NCBI RefSeq assembly: GCF_016097555.1 | Contig: NC_054699.1 | Span: 2,253,793-2,317,792, forward strand | Origin: Gigantopelta aegis | Taxonomy: Eukaryota; Mollusca; Gastropoda; Neomphalida; Peltospiridae | Length of the DNA: 64,000 nt | Direction: 5' to 3' | Shown here: piece by piece, positions 11,155 through 22,926 of the stretch | Layout: each line of letters opens with the position of its first letter | Position numbering within the stretch: the first letter of the stretch is position 1 | Notes under the pieces: generated by a model | What the model was told of the DNA's origin: nothing | The model's input: the letters and a program-made list of their open reading frames with translations, nothing else | The model's database searches: none | Program-made: the position numbers and the translations under genes

Positions 11155-13200
11155 TGTCACTAATCACCCATGACCTAATAACACAGATGTATGGTCTAGA
11201 CTTGTACAGCTCTAAAGAACATCAATACATAAACCTGTTACCAATTCATGGTACACAACCAGTTCATACACACAACTCACCCATGACCTAATAACACAGA
11301 TGTATGGTCTAGACTTGTACAGCTCTAAAGAACATCAATACATAAACCTGTTACCAATTCATGGTACACAACCAATTCATACACACAAATCACCCATGAC
11401 CTAATAACACAGATGTATGGTCTAGACTTGTACAGCTCTAAAGAACATCAATACATAAACCTGTTACCAATTCATGGTACACAACCAATTCATACACACA
11501 AATCACCCATGACCTAATAACACAGTTGTATGGTCTAGACTTGTACAGCTCTAAAGAACATCAATACATAAACCTGTTACCAATTCATGGTACACAACCA
11601 ATTCATACACACAAATCACCCATGACCTAATAACACAGTTGTATGGTCTAGACTTGTACAGCTCTAAAGAACATCAATACATAAACCTGTTACCAATTCA
11701 TGGTACACAACCAATTCATACACACAAATCACCCATGACCTAATAACACAGTTGTATGGTCTAGACTTGTACAGCTCTAAAGAACATCAATACATAAACC
11801 TGTTACCAATTCATGGTACACAACCAATTCATACACACAAATCACCCATGACCTAATAACACAGTTGTATGGTCTAGACTTGTACAGCTCTAAAGAACAT
11901 CAATACATAAACCTGTTACCAATTCATGGTACACAACCAATTCATACACACAAATCACCCATGACCTAATAACACAGATGTATGGTCTAGACTTGTACAG
12001 CTCTAAAGAACATCAATACATAAACCTGTTACCAATTCATGGTACACAACCAATTCATACACACAAATCACCCATGACCTAATAACACAGTTGTATGGTC
12101 TAGACTTGTACAGCTCTAAAGAACATCAATACATAAACCTGTTACCAATTCATGGTACACAACCAATTCATACACACAAATCACCCATGACCTAATAACA
12201 CAGTTGTATGGTCTAGACTTGTACAGCTCTAAAGAACATCAATACATAAACCTGTTACCAATTCATGGTACACAACCAATTCATACACACAAATCACCCA
12301 TGACCTAATAACACAGTTGTATGGTCTAGACTTGTACAGCTCTAAAGAACATCAATACATAAACCTGTTACCAATTCATGGTACACAACCAATTCATACA
12401 CACAAATCACCCATGACCTAATAACACAGATGTATGGTCTAGACTTGTACAGCTCTAAAGAACATCAATACATAAACCTGTTACCAATTCATGGTACACA
12501 ACCAGTTCATACACACAAATCACCCATGACCTAATAACACAGTTGTATGGTCTAGACTTGTACAGCTCTAAAGAACATCAATACATAAACCTGTTACCAA
12601 TTCATGGTACACAACCAATTCATACACACAAATCACCCATGACCTAATAACACAGTTGTATGGTCTAGACTTGTACAGCTCTAAAGAACATCAATACATA
12701 AACCTGTTACCAATTCATGGTACACAACCAATTCATACACACAAATCACCCATGACCTAATAACACAGTTGTATGGTCTAGACTTGTACAGCTCTAAAGA
12801 ACATCAATACATAAACCTGTTACCAATTCATGGTACACAACCAATTCATACACACTAATCACCCATGACCTAATAACACAGTTGTATGGTCTAGACTTGT
12901 ACAGCTCTAAAGAACATCAATACATAAACCTGTTACCAATTCATGGTACACAACCAATTCATACACACAAATCACCCATGACCTAATAACACAGTTGTAT
13001 GGTCTAGACTTGTACAGCTCTAAAGAACATCAATACATAAACCTGTTACCAATTCATGGTACACAACCAATTCATACACACAAATCACCCATGACCTAAT
13101 AACACAGTTGTATGGTCTAGACTTGTACAGCTCTAAAGAACATCAATACATAAACCTGTTACCAATTCATGGTACACAACCAATTCATACACACAAATCA
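11155..13200 (+). repeat. 113-bp satellite array, 18 units
   Basis: 'cacccatgacctaata' recurs every 113 bp from 11165 to 13086 (18 units) with near identity. Each unit carries 'tctagacttgtacagctc' and 'accaattcatggtacac'. One position separates units into 'cacagatg' (A) and 'cacagttg' (T) types in the order AAATTTTATTTATTTTTT. Units 5-8 and 9-12 both read TTTA, which suggests spread by four-unit blocks. No coding capacity. Confidence 0.97.
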
Positions 13201-13225
13201 ATTCACCAATACACAAGTTGATACA

Positions 13226-13573
13226 CAGGGTTTCTAGAATTTTGATAAAATCCACTAGCCAGATCAGTGATTTTTCAAAATTTACTAGCTACGATAAAAA
13301 ATTCACTAGTCCAACTTTACTAAAATTTTAAATGTTACTAAATAATAGTAATAGTTGGATATGTGACCTAAAGAGGTAGATAGAGCTAAACAACACTAAC
13401 ATTGGGGGGTGGGAGTGGGGCCAGGATACTCATATTTAGAAAATAAGACTTACCGTAACTGTAACATTTGACAAACAAATTTCAGTAGCTGTCAGGCAAT
13501 AGTAGTTATTTACTAGCCCAACATTGAATATCATTAGCCATGGGAGTGGGGCTACCATAATCTAGAAGCCCTG
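13226..13573 (+). mobile_element. TIR element, family D, at the satellite edge
   Basis: It begins 'cagggtttctagaat' and ends 'tctagaagccctg'; the interior matches the other family D copies. It lies 26 bp past the last clean satellite unit. I see no clear target duplication. Confidence 0.85.
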
Positions 13574-13905
13574 TTAAACAACTGGTATCCAATATCACTA
13601 ATCACCAATGATCTAACAACACAGCTATGCAGTGTACTACAGATCTAAAGAACATCATCTGGTTCCAATTCAGCAATATACAAACAATTTGCCAATACAC
13701 AAATCTATACAACTGGTATCAGATATCACCAATGACATAATAGCATAACTAAGCAGTGTAGTAACAGTTCTAAAGAACATCAATAAACAGACCCATTTAA
13801 TCAATAAACAAATTTGTACAGGATAAATTCATTAATACACAAACTAATTCATCAATATTCAAATTTATACAGTATTAAATGTGAACTGCAACCAAAGTTA
13901 TCCAG
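13574..13905 (+). repeat. Diverged relics of the 113-bp satellite
   Basis: The segments 'aatcaccaatgatctaacaa', 'gatctaaagaacatca' and 'gttctaaagaacatcaata' are recognisably the satellite unit with many substitutions, in about two to three copies. They are older than the homogeneous array next to them. Confidence 0.75.
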
Positions 13906-13906
13906 T

Positions 13907-14248
13907 CAGGGCTTCTAGAAGTTTGATAAAATCCACTAGCCATGGGATCGGTGATTTTAAAAATGTACTAGCCACGATTAAAAATTCACTAGCCATACTT
14001 TAAGTTAATACAATTTTACTAAATAATAGTAATAATCAGATATGTCACATAACGAAGGAGATAGAGCTTGAAATCACTAACATTGGGGGGGTGGGGTGGG
14101 GTCAGGATATTCATATTTACAAAACAGACTTAACTGCAACATTTGACAAAAAAGGTTCACTAGCTGTCGGGCATGGCAGTAGTATTTACTAGCCCAACAT
14201 TAAATATCACTAGCCATGGGAGTGGGGCTACCATAATCTAGAAGCCCT
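13907..14248 (+). mobile_element. TIR element, family D, second copy beyond the satellite relics
   Basis: It begins 'cagggcttctagaag' and ends 'tctagaagccct'. The flanks TCCAGT (13901-13906) and ACCAGT (14249-14254) fit a 6-bp target duplication with one mismatch. Confidence 0.85.
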
Positions 14249-14346
14249 ACCAGTAGTAGTTCTGCTTCTACAGTGATGAAATTCCAAATATTAATGCTAA
14301 TACAAACACAGCAGTATTGACATATATGTATACTCCATTAATTTGA

Positions 14347-14590
14347 GTTGGGATGTAGCTTAATAGTTGAGCATTCTTCTGAGGCACAATGGGTCATAGC
14401 ATTGATCACCCTCTGTGGACTAGGGTTTTATTCCTGTTCCAACCAGTGACCCACAACTGATACATCAAAGACTATGGTATGTAGACCTACCCCATCCCTC
14501 TCTCTCTCCCTCCCTCTCCTCTCTCTTCTCCTCCCTCCCTCCCTCGCTCGCTTTCTATCTCTCAGTCTCTCTCTATCAAGTGTCAAAATA
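14347..14590 (+). mobile_element. SINE fragment with CT-rich expansion
   Basis: The tRNA-like head 'gggatgtagcttaatagttg' and body 'caaccagtgacccacaac' are followed, in place of the core, by a CT-rich tract (14495-14580). The head variant matches that at 34882. Confidence 0.65.
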
Positions 14591-14970
14591 ACCATGTTAG
14601 ATACCACATCTACTGAATTGTCATTAAAACAAATATTCCTTTCCATTATCCATTAAATATTTCCCATAACAGATGTTTCATTCTTTTCTTCTTCTTTTGT
14701 TTATGAAGTTTACTCTTACAGTTACACTTGTATTGGTTCATTAATTCCTTGCACTAATGACCCATGACACAGACATGCTGTACAGGCAACGTAGCAAACA
14801 GCATGCCAGCGTAAATGTTATGTACACAGTATCACAAGTGCACAATGTTAATTACCCATCTGACGTAATTACATGTACAACTAGTAGTGAGTGCTGCATG
14901 TGTTAAGTGCTTCCTCCTGCCCGGTCTTCACTCGACACAGTCAATCTGTACTGCAGTGAAAAACGGTTTA
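14591..14970. other. Intergenic, no feature recognised
   Basis: AT-rich, no gene supported. Confidence 0.55.
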
Positions 14971-15351
14971 AGAAAGAAATGGTTTATTTAACGACGCACT
15001 CAACACATTTTATTTACGGTTATATGGCGTCAGACATAAGGTTACGGAACACACAGATTTTTAGAGGAAACCTGCTGTCGCTACATGGGCTACTCTTTCC
15101 GATTAGCAGCAAGGGATCTTTTATTTGCGCTTCCCACAGGCAGGATAGCATAAACCATGGCCTTTGTTGAACCAGTTATGGATCACTGGTCGGAACAAGT
15201 GGTTTACACCTACCCATTGAGCCTTGCGGAGCACTCACTCAGGGTTTGGAGTCGGTATCTGGATTAAAAATTCCATGCCTTGACTGGGATCCGAACCCAG
15301 TACCTACCAGCCTGTAGACTGATGGCCTAACCACGACGCCACCGAGGCCGT
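14971..15351 (-). mobile_element. SINE family C core joined to a different tRNA-like head
   Basis: A family C body ('tatttaacgacgcactcaa', 'gggatcttttatttgcgc') continues into 'caagtggtttacacctacc' and a head that reads, on the minus strand, 'ggcgtcgtggttaggccatc' and 'gggttcggatcccagtc'. This is a head type different from that at 6728-7047, attached to a similar body. Confidence 0.8.
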
Positions 15352-15394
15352 GACAAACTTTAAACGCAAGAACTTGACACTTGGTCAATGGTGT

Positions 15395-15614
15395 CAGGAA
15401 GGAAGGAAATGTTTTAATTAACAACACGCTCAACACATTTTATTTACGGTTATATGGCGTCAGACATATGGTTAAGAACCACACAGATATTGAGTGAGGA
15501 AACCTGCTGTCGCCACTTCATGAGCTATATATGCATCATTCCAGACAGGATAGTACATACCACAGCCTTTGGTATGCCAGTCATGGTGCACTGGCTGGAA
15601 CGAGAAATAGCCCA
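15395..15614 (-). mobile_element. SINE family C, truncated
   Basis: 'ggaaggaaatgttttaatta' to 'ggaacgagaaatagccca', minus orientation; the head and part of the core are lost. Confidence 0.8.
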
Positions 15615-17426
15615 AAAAACATCCATTATTAATCAATTTTTACCTTTAAAAAAATATTGTTCTTCCTTTCTGCAAAACCTTTTCTCATTTGTATTCATAG
15701 ATGTGAATACATATTCGTATTCGTCACCTCATATTTGTGATGTATGTATCATATTAACTCACCACCATGTGTATTTGTTACACCCCTATCTGGTAGGGGA
15801 CATGTATTGCTTTAGCAGTAATCCAGAGTGCTTGTTTTTAACTAGTTGAGCTTTCACAGACACTGTTATTTATTCATTCACATCAGAACTTTATTACACA
15901 CGAGGGCCATCCATTTGTGTCATCAGAGGAATACATACATACATAATTTACTGGTCTCATTACATTAACAATAAGTTGTGTATGATTATTGTACACTGTA
16001 TCTTACATCTGAATAAAACACTGTTGATAAAAATGTATGTGGGTTGAAGCTTTTTATTATTATGTTTAGTTTTTTTGTTTAACCAAACATTGCTGTGTTC
16101 AATGAAGATCTGCTCAGAACTGTACTGTCATCATAGTGTTGTAAACCTGAAACTATTTTCATGCTTTTATAGACAGGGGATAACAACACTGAGTTCAGTC
16201 GTAACATAATATACACATACAAATACAGTGTGATAAAAACGTTTTCCACTTAGCAACACAAGATAAAAAACCATTTGCCATTTTAAACAGCAGTACCAGA
16301 AACCCATGCCAGCAGACAACATATATTAGAGTGAGCAAGGCTTCTTTGTGTATATGTATTTTGCTCAGTTAAGAAGCCATGCGCTTGCAGAATTTTACCG
16401 AGTGCAAACTATTTATATATATCACACAGACCCTGCACTGATTAATGTGAAGAAAAATACCGTCTGGCAACTGCAAGTGTCCTAGGTAACCGATCAAAAC
16501 ATTGGCTACAACTGTCGGCACGTGCCAGGCGAAGAACAAAGCAAATAGATATAGATATAGACAAACAGAATACATCACTGAAAGCGACAATTGATCTTCT
16601 TCTCAGGGGTGTAGCATGATCTGGACCTGGCAAGTTCGAATATGAACAAGTGGACCCTTTTTCTATTTTGTTTTTGCACCACCAGAAACTCCATATGTAT
16701 AAACCTGTATGTTAAATGTTTTAGTTCTGAAAGCGGACCATTTGCCCCTGCTACTCATTTATAATTTTATTCAAGACTCCAAATTCATTTCATGAAATGG
16801 GAAGCAATACATGTATTCTTCAAAATGTCCATTGAAAAATATAAAAAAAATTTTTAAATGCTGTGGTTTAAATGGATGTTTTACAACAGAGGCAAATTGA
16901 TTGTCTTGTAATAAACATGTTTATAAATTTTATTTAAAACTTCATGTGATTGTTTGCCCAGTGCTCACCACTTCAGGACAGTGAGTTTCAGCTCACCCTG
17001 ATTTTGCTCACGGTGAGGGCTGGGAACGTGTTTTGGGTGACATAAAAATCCAGAATTTCAGCGGTTTTTCATCTGTGATATACATGTATACATGTCCCAT
17101 ACAGGGTCCTGACAAGTGAAAATCTATTCGTACAAGCAACATGTATCTTGATGGTTGTCCTGTGGACAAGTGAAAATGTCCGATGCAGTTTAATTTTAAG
17201 CAATCGAAAACTATTTATTTGGACAAGTGTAAATATTGGCGGACAAGTTGGACTACCTTACCACCAACCTCAAAAATTAAATCTGTAAAACAATGCAAGC
17301 TGTTTAAGTATTATTACTGGCATCATTTGGTTTTTAAAATTTGTAACAGCATCAGTTACAAGTATTTTGGAACTGTGAAGCAATCTCTATGTGAATTGTG
17401 AGATAAAACAAAACAAAATGGGCAAA
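15615..17426. other. Intergenic, 1.8 kb, no gene recognised
   Basis: AT-rich sequence with several short open frames and no domain or splice pattern I can support. No repeats were recognised by eye. Confidence 0.5.
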
Positions 17427-17725
17427 TTTATGACACATTTTTATCTTAAATGCAGGTGTTTAACCAGTATAAATGTATGTAGTTATATAAATGTATGTAG
17501 TTACATAAATGTATGTAGTTGTATACATGTAGGTAGTTATATAAATGTAGGTAGTTATATACATGTATGTAGTTAGATATAAATGTAGGTAGTTAGATAA
17601 ATGTATGTAGTTAGATACATGTATGTAGTTAGATACATGTATATAGTTATATAAATGTATGTAGTTATATAAATGTATGTAGTTACATACATGTAAGACA
17701 AAAAACAGACTTCGTAAATTCAGTC
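17427..17725 (+). mobile_element. TIR element, family Q, with internal 18-bp minisatellite
   Basis: The left part ('ttatcttaaatgcaggtgtt') and right part ('cttcgtaaattcagtccaa') match the short copy at 38598-38692. Between them 'gtatgtagtt' plus 'atataaat' repeats with an 18-bp period from about 17466 to 17696 (12-13 units with variants). The repeat unit is itself the interior of the short element. Confidence 0.8.
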
Positions 17726-18315
17726 CAATGTTTCCTGTATCATTCATGTAGGTTACAGCAATTGTTTGGGTTTTTTTGTTTTTTTTATAAATGTTGGCCT
17801 GAGCATTATCTACAGGTAGTAAAGCATTTAAAAGATCCTATCTACAACTCTCCCACCTTGCATCAAGCAACTTTTTCCTAACTCATAGTAACAGTGCCAT
17901 AAAGAAGGCACTCTATCTCCTCAATCAACTCATTACGGTTTGTTAGTGGGTGAAGTGGAAGAAACCAAATCTTATGAAAACCTATATAATCAGACCATCG
18001 AGGGGAAATTGGCCACACACTTAAAGATTGACTTCACAATTAATTACAAATGAACAGATGTTTGCTTTTTTCAAATGTTACTTAATATCTTTTTTTTCTT
18101 CTTTTTTTTCACACTAAATTTATATCATTATTATCAGTTTTCACCAGAAAAGGTGAGTGATCACTCTGACTCTTCTCCATACGTGCTTAAAACATTGATC
18201 GACTTACAATATTAAAATCTTTAATAAATTTTATTTGAAACTTTATAAGACTGTTCAACTAGCAGTCTTTCAGGAGAGTGTAATCTTCAACTCACCTTGA
18301 TTTTATTCATGGCGA
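17726..18315. other. Intergenic, no feature recognised
   Basis: T-rich tracts around 18085-18110; no gene supported. Confidence 0.55.
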
Positions 18316-18640
18316 AGGAAGGAAATGTTTTATTTAACAACACACTCAACAAATTTTATTTAAGATTATATGGCGTCGGACTTAAGCTTGAGGACCACAC
18401 ACATATATCAAGAGAAGAAACCTGCTGTCACCACTTCATGGGCTATTCATTTCAGTTAGCAGCAAGGGAACTTTTATATGCACCATCCCACAGACAGGAT
18501 AGCACATACCAGCCTTTGTTACACCAGTTGTGGAGCACTGGCTGGAACGAGAAATAGCCCAATGGGCCCACTGACAGCAATCGATCCTCGATCAATCGCA
18601 CATCAGATAACAGCTGTACCACCAAACTACATCCCACCCC
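18316..18640 (-). mobile_element. SINE family C, full length
   Basis: 'ggaaggaaatgttttattta' through 'gctggaacgagaaatagccc' to the head 'accaaactacatcccaccc'. The head is mutated. Confidence 0.85.
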
Positions 18641-19777
18641 TTATTCACGGTGAAAACAGTGCATTTTTCCTTTGAACAGTCAATGCTATCACACATATAT
18701 TAAAATAAATAAATCAAGATTTAAAAAACTAAGTGTGGATGGATCATGGTTTTTCTTTCAAAATTTAATAATTATTAGTCTATATTTTGCAATGCATGTA
18801 TCTGATGTCTGATAAAGCGTATGCTAGACTATTGTTGAACACTACATAATACAGGTACATTGTACACAATACTGTGTCAACAGTGGTCGGAGAGAGACGT
18901 AAACACGACCCACAAACCCACAACTAGCTTAACAATACACACAGTCATAACAAGCCCAGTTCAGTTCACAGCTCACAGCTCACATTCAGGCAGTCTACCA
19001 AGTGGTCAATCACTTCCTGCCCAACCGACACCCACCACACTTGACCTCACAATGGAAGCATCTGTTTGATGAGGGAAAACACATCACAAGATGCAGATAT
19101 ATAAAGAATATAGTTACATGAGTAGCTGGTTATATTAAAGACAGGAGCGTTGGAAGCAATTAAAAGTTGGTATGCCATGAAACCAATGTATATGATGGAT
19201 CTATACTATGTGAGCGCCATAGGAAGAGAAAAAAACGTTCCTGGCCAAAAAATATGGCGGCCCATACCGCTTCCGACATCCCTGGTATATACCATTTACC
19301 GTACAACAAATTATTCTAAAACATATCTAACAAGTGAAAGCAAGTTGAATACACTTTTAAACGAGCAGTAAGATAAACGGTATCTAATGGAGACGTAAGT
19401 AGAATTCTATTTTTTGCATATCCTAAAAAAAAAATTAAACTAAAACACAAACATTTGGAATACAACTTCAGACTAAACCAATATAATTATACAAAAAAGC
19501 TTCTAACTAGAACAATCCACAACGCATCTTCAAACTACAAAAAGGTATTTAAATTAAAGAGTATAATAAAAAAAAAAAATAAAAAAAAAAAAAAAAAAAA
19601 AATCCTTCAGATTAGAATACACACGCTTCAAGTTAAAAGTGTGCCAAATGTTCTAGAGTCAGAGATAAAAATGAGACAAAAAACTCCACAAAACTGCACC
19701 CGGGATCTTGTAAAGATTAAGACAGCTTACATGTTGTAAGAGATTTTTGTGAGGGTTTTTTTTAATCAAAGAACAAA
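18641..19777. other. Intergenic with A-rich tract
   Basis: No gene recognised. Nearly pure A runs lie at 19567-19602. The small Lys-rich open frame across them is an artefact. Confidence 0.55.
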
Positions 19778-20090
19778 AAGGAAGGAAATTTTATTTAACT
19801 GATAAACTCAACACATTTTAATTAGTTATATGGCATCAGAGATATGGTTACGGATCACACAGATAAAGAGAAAGGAAACCTGCTGCCACCACACAATGAG
19901 CTAAAAGATTCTTTCCAATTAGCAGTAAAGGATCTTTTATCCCACAAACAGGACATTACATACCATGACATTTGTTACACCAGTTGTGGAGGACTGGCTG
20001 GAAAGAGAAATAGCCCAATGGGCCCACCAACAGGGATCGATCCTAGACCAACCAGGTGAACACTTTACCATTGGACTACATCCCGCCCCT
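19778..20090 (-). mobile_element. SINE family C, full length
   Basis: 'ggaaggaaattttatttaac' to 'ttggactacatcccgcccct', with the shared body 'ggctggaaagagaaatagcc'. Confidence 0.85.
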
Positions 20091-21276
20091 CATCAAAAAA
20101 CAAGAAGTGGAAAAGTTTTGAGATTCATCGTTAAATTAATACATTACTAAAATTAAAAATTTGAATCTGGAAGAATTTGTGCGTACAAATAAAAAAATCT
20201 GCAATTTTTGTTTGCAAACAAAATACCCACTATGCCCCTTGTGTAAGTTATAATTAAAATAATATTCATAAATATCCACACACACCCTGCCCCGAGCCAA
20301 TGGGTATCCTAATACCTTTACATAAGCACAACAGACAAAGTAATTCAAGGATCTGTTCCAGAAGAAATTCTGATTGCTATATTACAAGTATGAGAGTGGC
20401 TCTGACAGAAATAGATTAAATTGTACTTCCTCAAATCTCCTATGATTAACTCATCAAGTGTGAGCTGGGTTAGAATGATTCCACAATCAGTGTTCCCTGT
20501 GTATACATTTATGTACATACATAATTATCAGGGTTGAAAATTAACATCAAAACCATAGTCGCCAGCAGGGCCAGTTGAAGAAAAATCTTACTGGCCCTTC
20601 TCAAATTCAACTAGCCCTGCAATTATGACATTGAAATTTTAACTGCACAGGTATAATTAAAACTATAGTGTTTTTTGTTGAATAATAACCGTTTGCGTTA
20701 AAGAAAACTGATGAACTGACATTTAACTTCATAATGAATCAAGTAAAAATTGATATAAAAACCCATACCAACTCAAATAAAAAAAAAGTAAAAAAGTAAA
20801 AAGAAATCCAGTATAACTAAACATTTTTCTTTACAAAGTACCATTAAATTAAACATTTAAATCTCATTTTCAGTACAGGGTAAAAGATAATGCAGTAAAA
20901 ACAGACTACATGTAGAACTGCGCGTGCTTTAGTAAACTAATCTAGGAGTGGCAGTCCTCTTTGTAGTGATGCAAGATTGATGGAATAAACTTTGTGGTGA
21001 TACAAGAGGAGTGAAATTCCCTGCAAATGATTTCCTCAGGAGTTGCTGTTCTCCTAGATAGAGATCCATGGAAGCATCCACTGTTTTGCCAAATGCCTAT
21101 TCCACTCTGCTTTGTGCAGAGATACAGCCCCGATCATGTATTACGGTTGTGTCATTCAGATTGCCTAGGATGTTCCATCAGTTGCCTTAAAACTTGTACC
21201 ACACAAAAACGATGCAGTTTGATGGTAATTTATAAAGATTTTATTTTTTAATTTACACTGCTATTTACACTATTAC
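20091..21276. other. Intergenic, no gene recognised
   Basis: AT-rich. The stretch 20531-20640 ('cagcagggccagttgaag ... aactagccctgc') could be a small TIR relic but is too diverged to assign. Confidence 0.5.
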
Positions 21277-21978
21277 AAGAATAGCCATGTGACACAGCAA
21301 CATGTTTCATCTCTAGCACACCAATTGGACATAATTAAAACTAAGTCATAAACGAAGGCTTTTTGCTTCAAAGAGAAGCCTGTAGCAGATGATCATGAAG
21401 GTACATGTCAGTTTTGGGAACCACTTGGAATTTCATCATCGATTATAATCAGTTTGGACCAAAAGATTAACTTTTGATTAAACAATCGGTTAAAATGATA
21501 GCAACATTTAACAAGGATTTAAAGAATGGACCATGCATGCATTTATAGCCTGCTCACCAGGATCAAGACCCTATAGATAAAAAATGTTTTATGTACTATC
21601 CTGTCCATCAGTGGAAAGTGCACATAAAAGATTATCTGCTGCCAACAAGAAAATATTACTTATTAACAAGAAAAATTATTTGCTGCTAACAAAAGAGTAT
21701 TTTCTGCTGACAACAAGAATAGTCATGTGATAGCAACATGTTTCATCTCTAGAACACCAATTGGACATATTTAAAAGTAAGTCATAAATGAAGGCTTTTT
21801 GCTTCAAAGAGAAGCTTGTAGCAGATGATCATAAAGGTACATGTCAGTTTTGCGAACCAGTTGGAATTTCATCATCCATCATCGATCATCGATTATAGTC
21901 AGTTTACACCAACAGATCAACTTTTGATTAAACCAGTTAAAATGATTAGCAACATAACAAGGATTTAAAGAACGGAAA
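21277..21978 (+). repeat. Direct duplication, arms about 255 bp (21277-21535 and 21714-21978)
   Basis: Both arms contain 'catgtttcatctctag', 'accaattggacata', 'gaaggctttttgcttcaaag' and 'ggtacatgtcagtttt' in the same order with about 10 percent differences by eye. The 180 bp between them includes three imperfect copies of 'ctgctaacaagaaaat'. Confidence 0.85.
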
Positions 21979-22207
21979 TTTTTGGGTTTGGCGCTATGGA
22001 ATTGAATGCAACCACAGTCAAAAGGGGGTATAGGGGGCCTCTCCCAGAAAGAAAATGGGTTAAGTTTAGGGTTAGGGTTCAAAAAATCATACATTGACGA
22101 CAAGAGTAATTAATTTTGTCAAAATGTTACCTTTTTAAAAAAAAAAATGCAAAAAATTTGGTTACATAGCATCGTATCTGTTTTACCCTCTGGCAGAAAC
22201 CCTGCCT
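21979..22207 (+). mobile_element. TIR-like dispersed repeat, family J
   Basis: It matches 24836-25073 throughout: 'ggcgctatggaatt', 'gcaaccacagtca', 'gacaagagtaattaattt' and the end 'ttttaccctctggcagaaac'. The ends look imperfectly inverted. The TTAGGGTTAGGG inside is only two units. Confidence 0.65.
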
Positions 22208-22263
22208 ATGCCTATATCTAGCTAATTGTAGCTTTAATAACTTTTTTCTGTATAAATTTATGC

Positions 22264-22640
22264 GAGGGGCAAGACGTAGCCTAATGGTAAAGCGCTCGCT
22301 TGTTGCACAGTTGGTCTTGAATCAACCCCATCAGTGAGGGGTAAGACATAGCCTAATGGTAAAGCGCTCGCTTGTTGCACAGTTGGTCTTGGATCAATCC
22401 CCCATCAGTGAGCCCGTTAGGTTATTTCTTGTTCCAGCCAGTGCACCACAACTAATATATTAAAGGTCATGGTATGTACTATCCTGTCTGTGGGATGGTG
22501 CATATAAAAGATCCCTTGCTACTAATGGAAAAATATAGCATGTTTCCCCTCTAAGACTATAAGTCAGAATTACCAAATGTTTGACATCCAACATCTGATG
22601 ATTAATAAATCAATGTACTCTAGTGGTTTCTTTAAACAAA
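22264..22640 (+). mobile_element. SINE family B with duplicated tRNA-like head
   Basis: The head 'gacgtagcctaatggtaaag' is present twice, with units starting about 22264 and 22336 (72-bp period). The core 'gcatataaaagatccctt' and tail 'gattaataaatcaatgtac' follow once. Two consecutive polymerase III-type internal promoters would therefore lie in one element. Confidence 0.85.
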
Positions 22641-22894
22641 ACAAAGTTATTATTTATGAATTTATGCATACACGTACACCTTGAAAACAAACTTTAAAAC
22701 AAACATATTTACATTAATTCTATCATCTAAATTGGAGGAATAATTACACTGAACATTTCCCCACACAATTCTGCATTTTTATAACTGATCATCATATTCA
22801 TGATTGATAGAGCCAAAATTATCACTTTTTGATCATAATCGATCATTGGAGCATCACCAGTCAGGGGTCGAAATATTGCCATCATGGATGGGTT

Positions 22895-22926
22895 TTCTTG
22901 GGGAAGGAAGGAAATGCTTTATTTAA
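22895..22926 (-). mobile_element. SINE family C, left part of a split copy
   Basis: 'ggaaggaaatgctttattta' up to TTAA, where the piggyBac-type element begins. The rest of the SINE resumes at 23603. Confidence 0.85.

Noticed and set aside
4141-13200. CRISPR-like arrays
   Set aside because: The 78-bp and 113-bp arrays are pure tandem repeats without unique spacers, and the genome is animal.
22064-22081. Interstitial telomere repeat
   Set aside because: Only two TTAGGG units, inside dispersed repeat family J.
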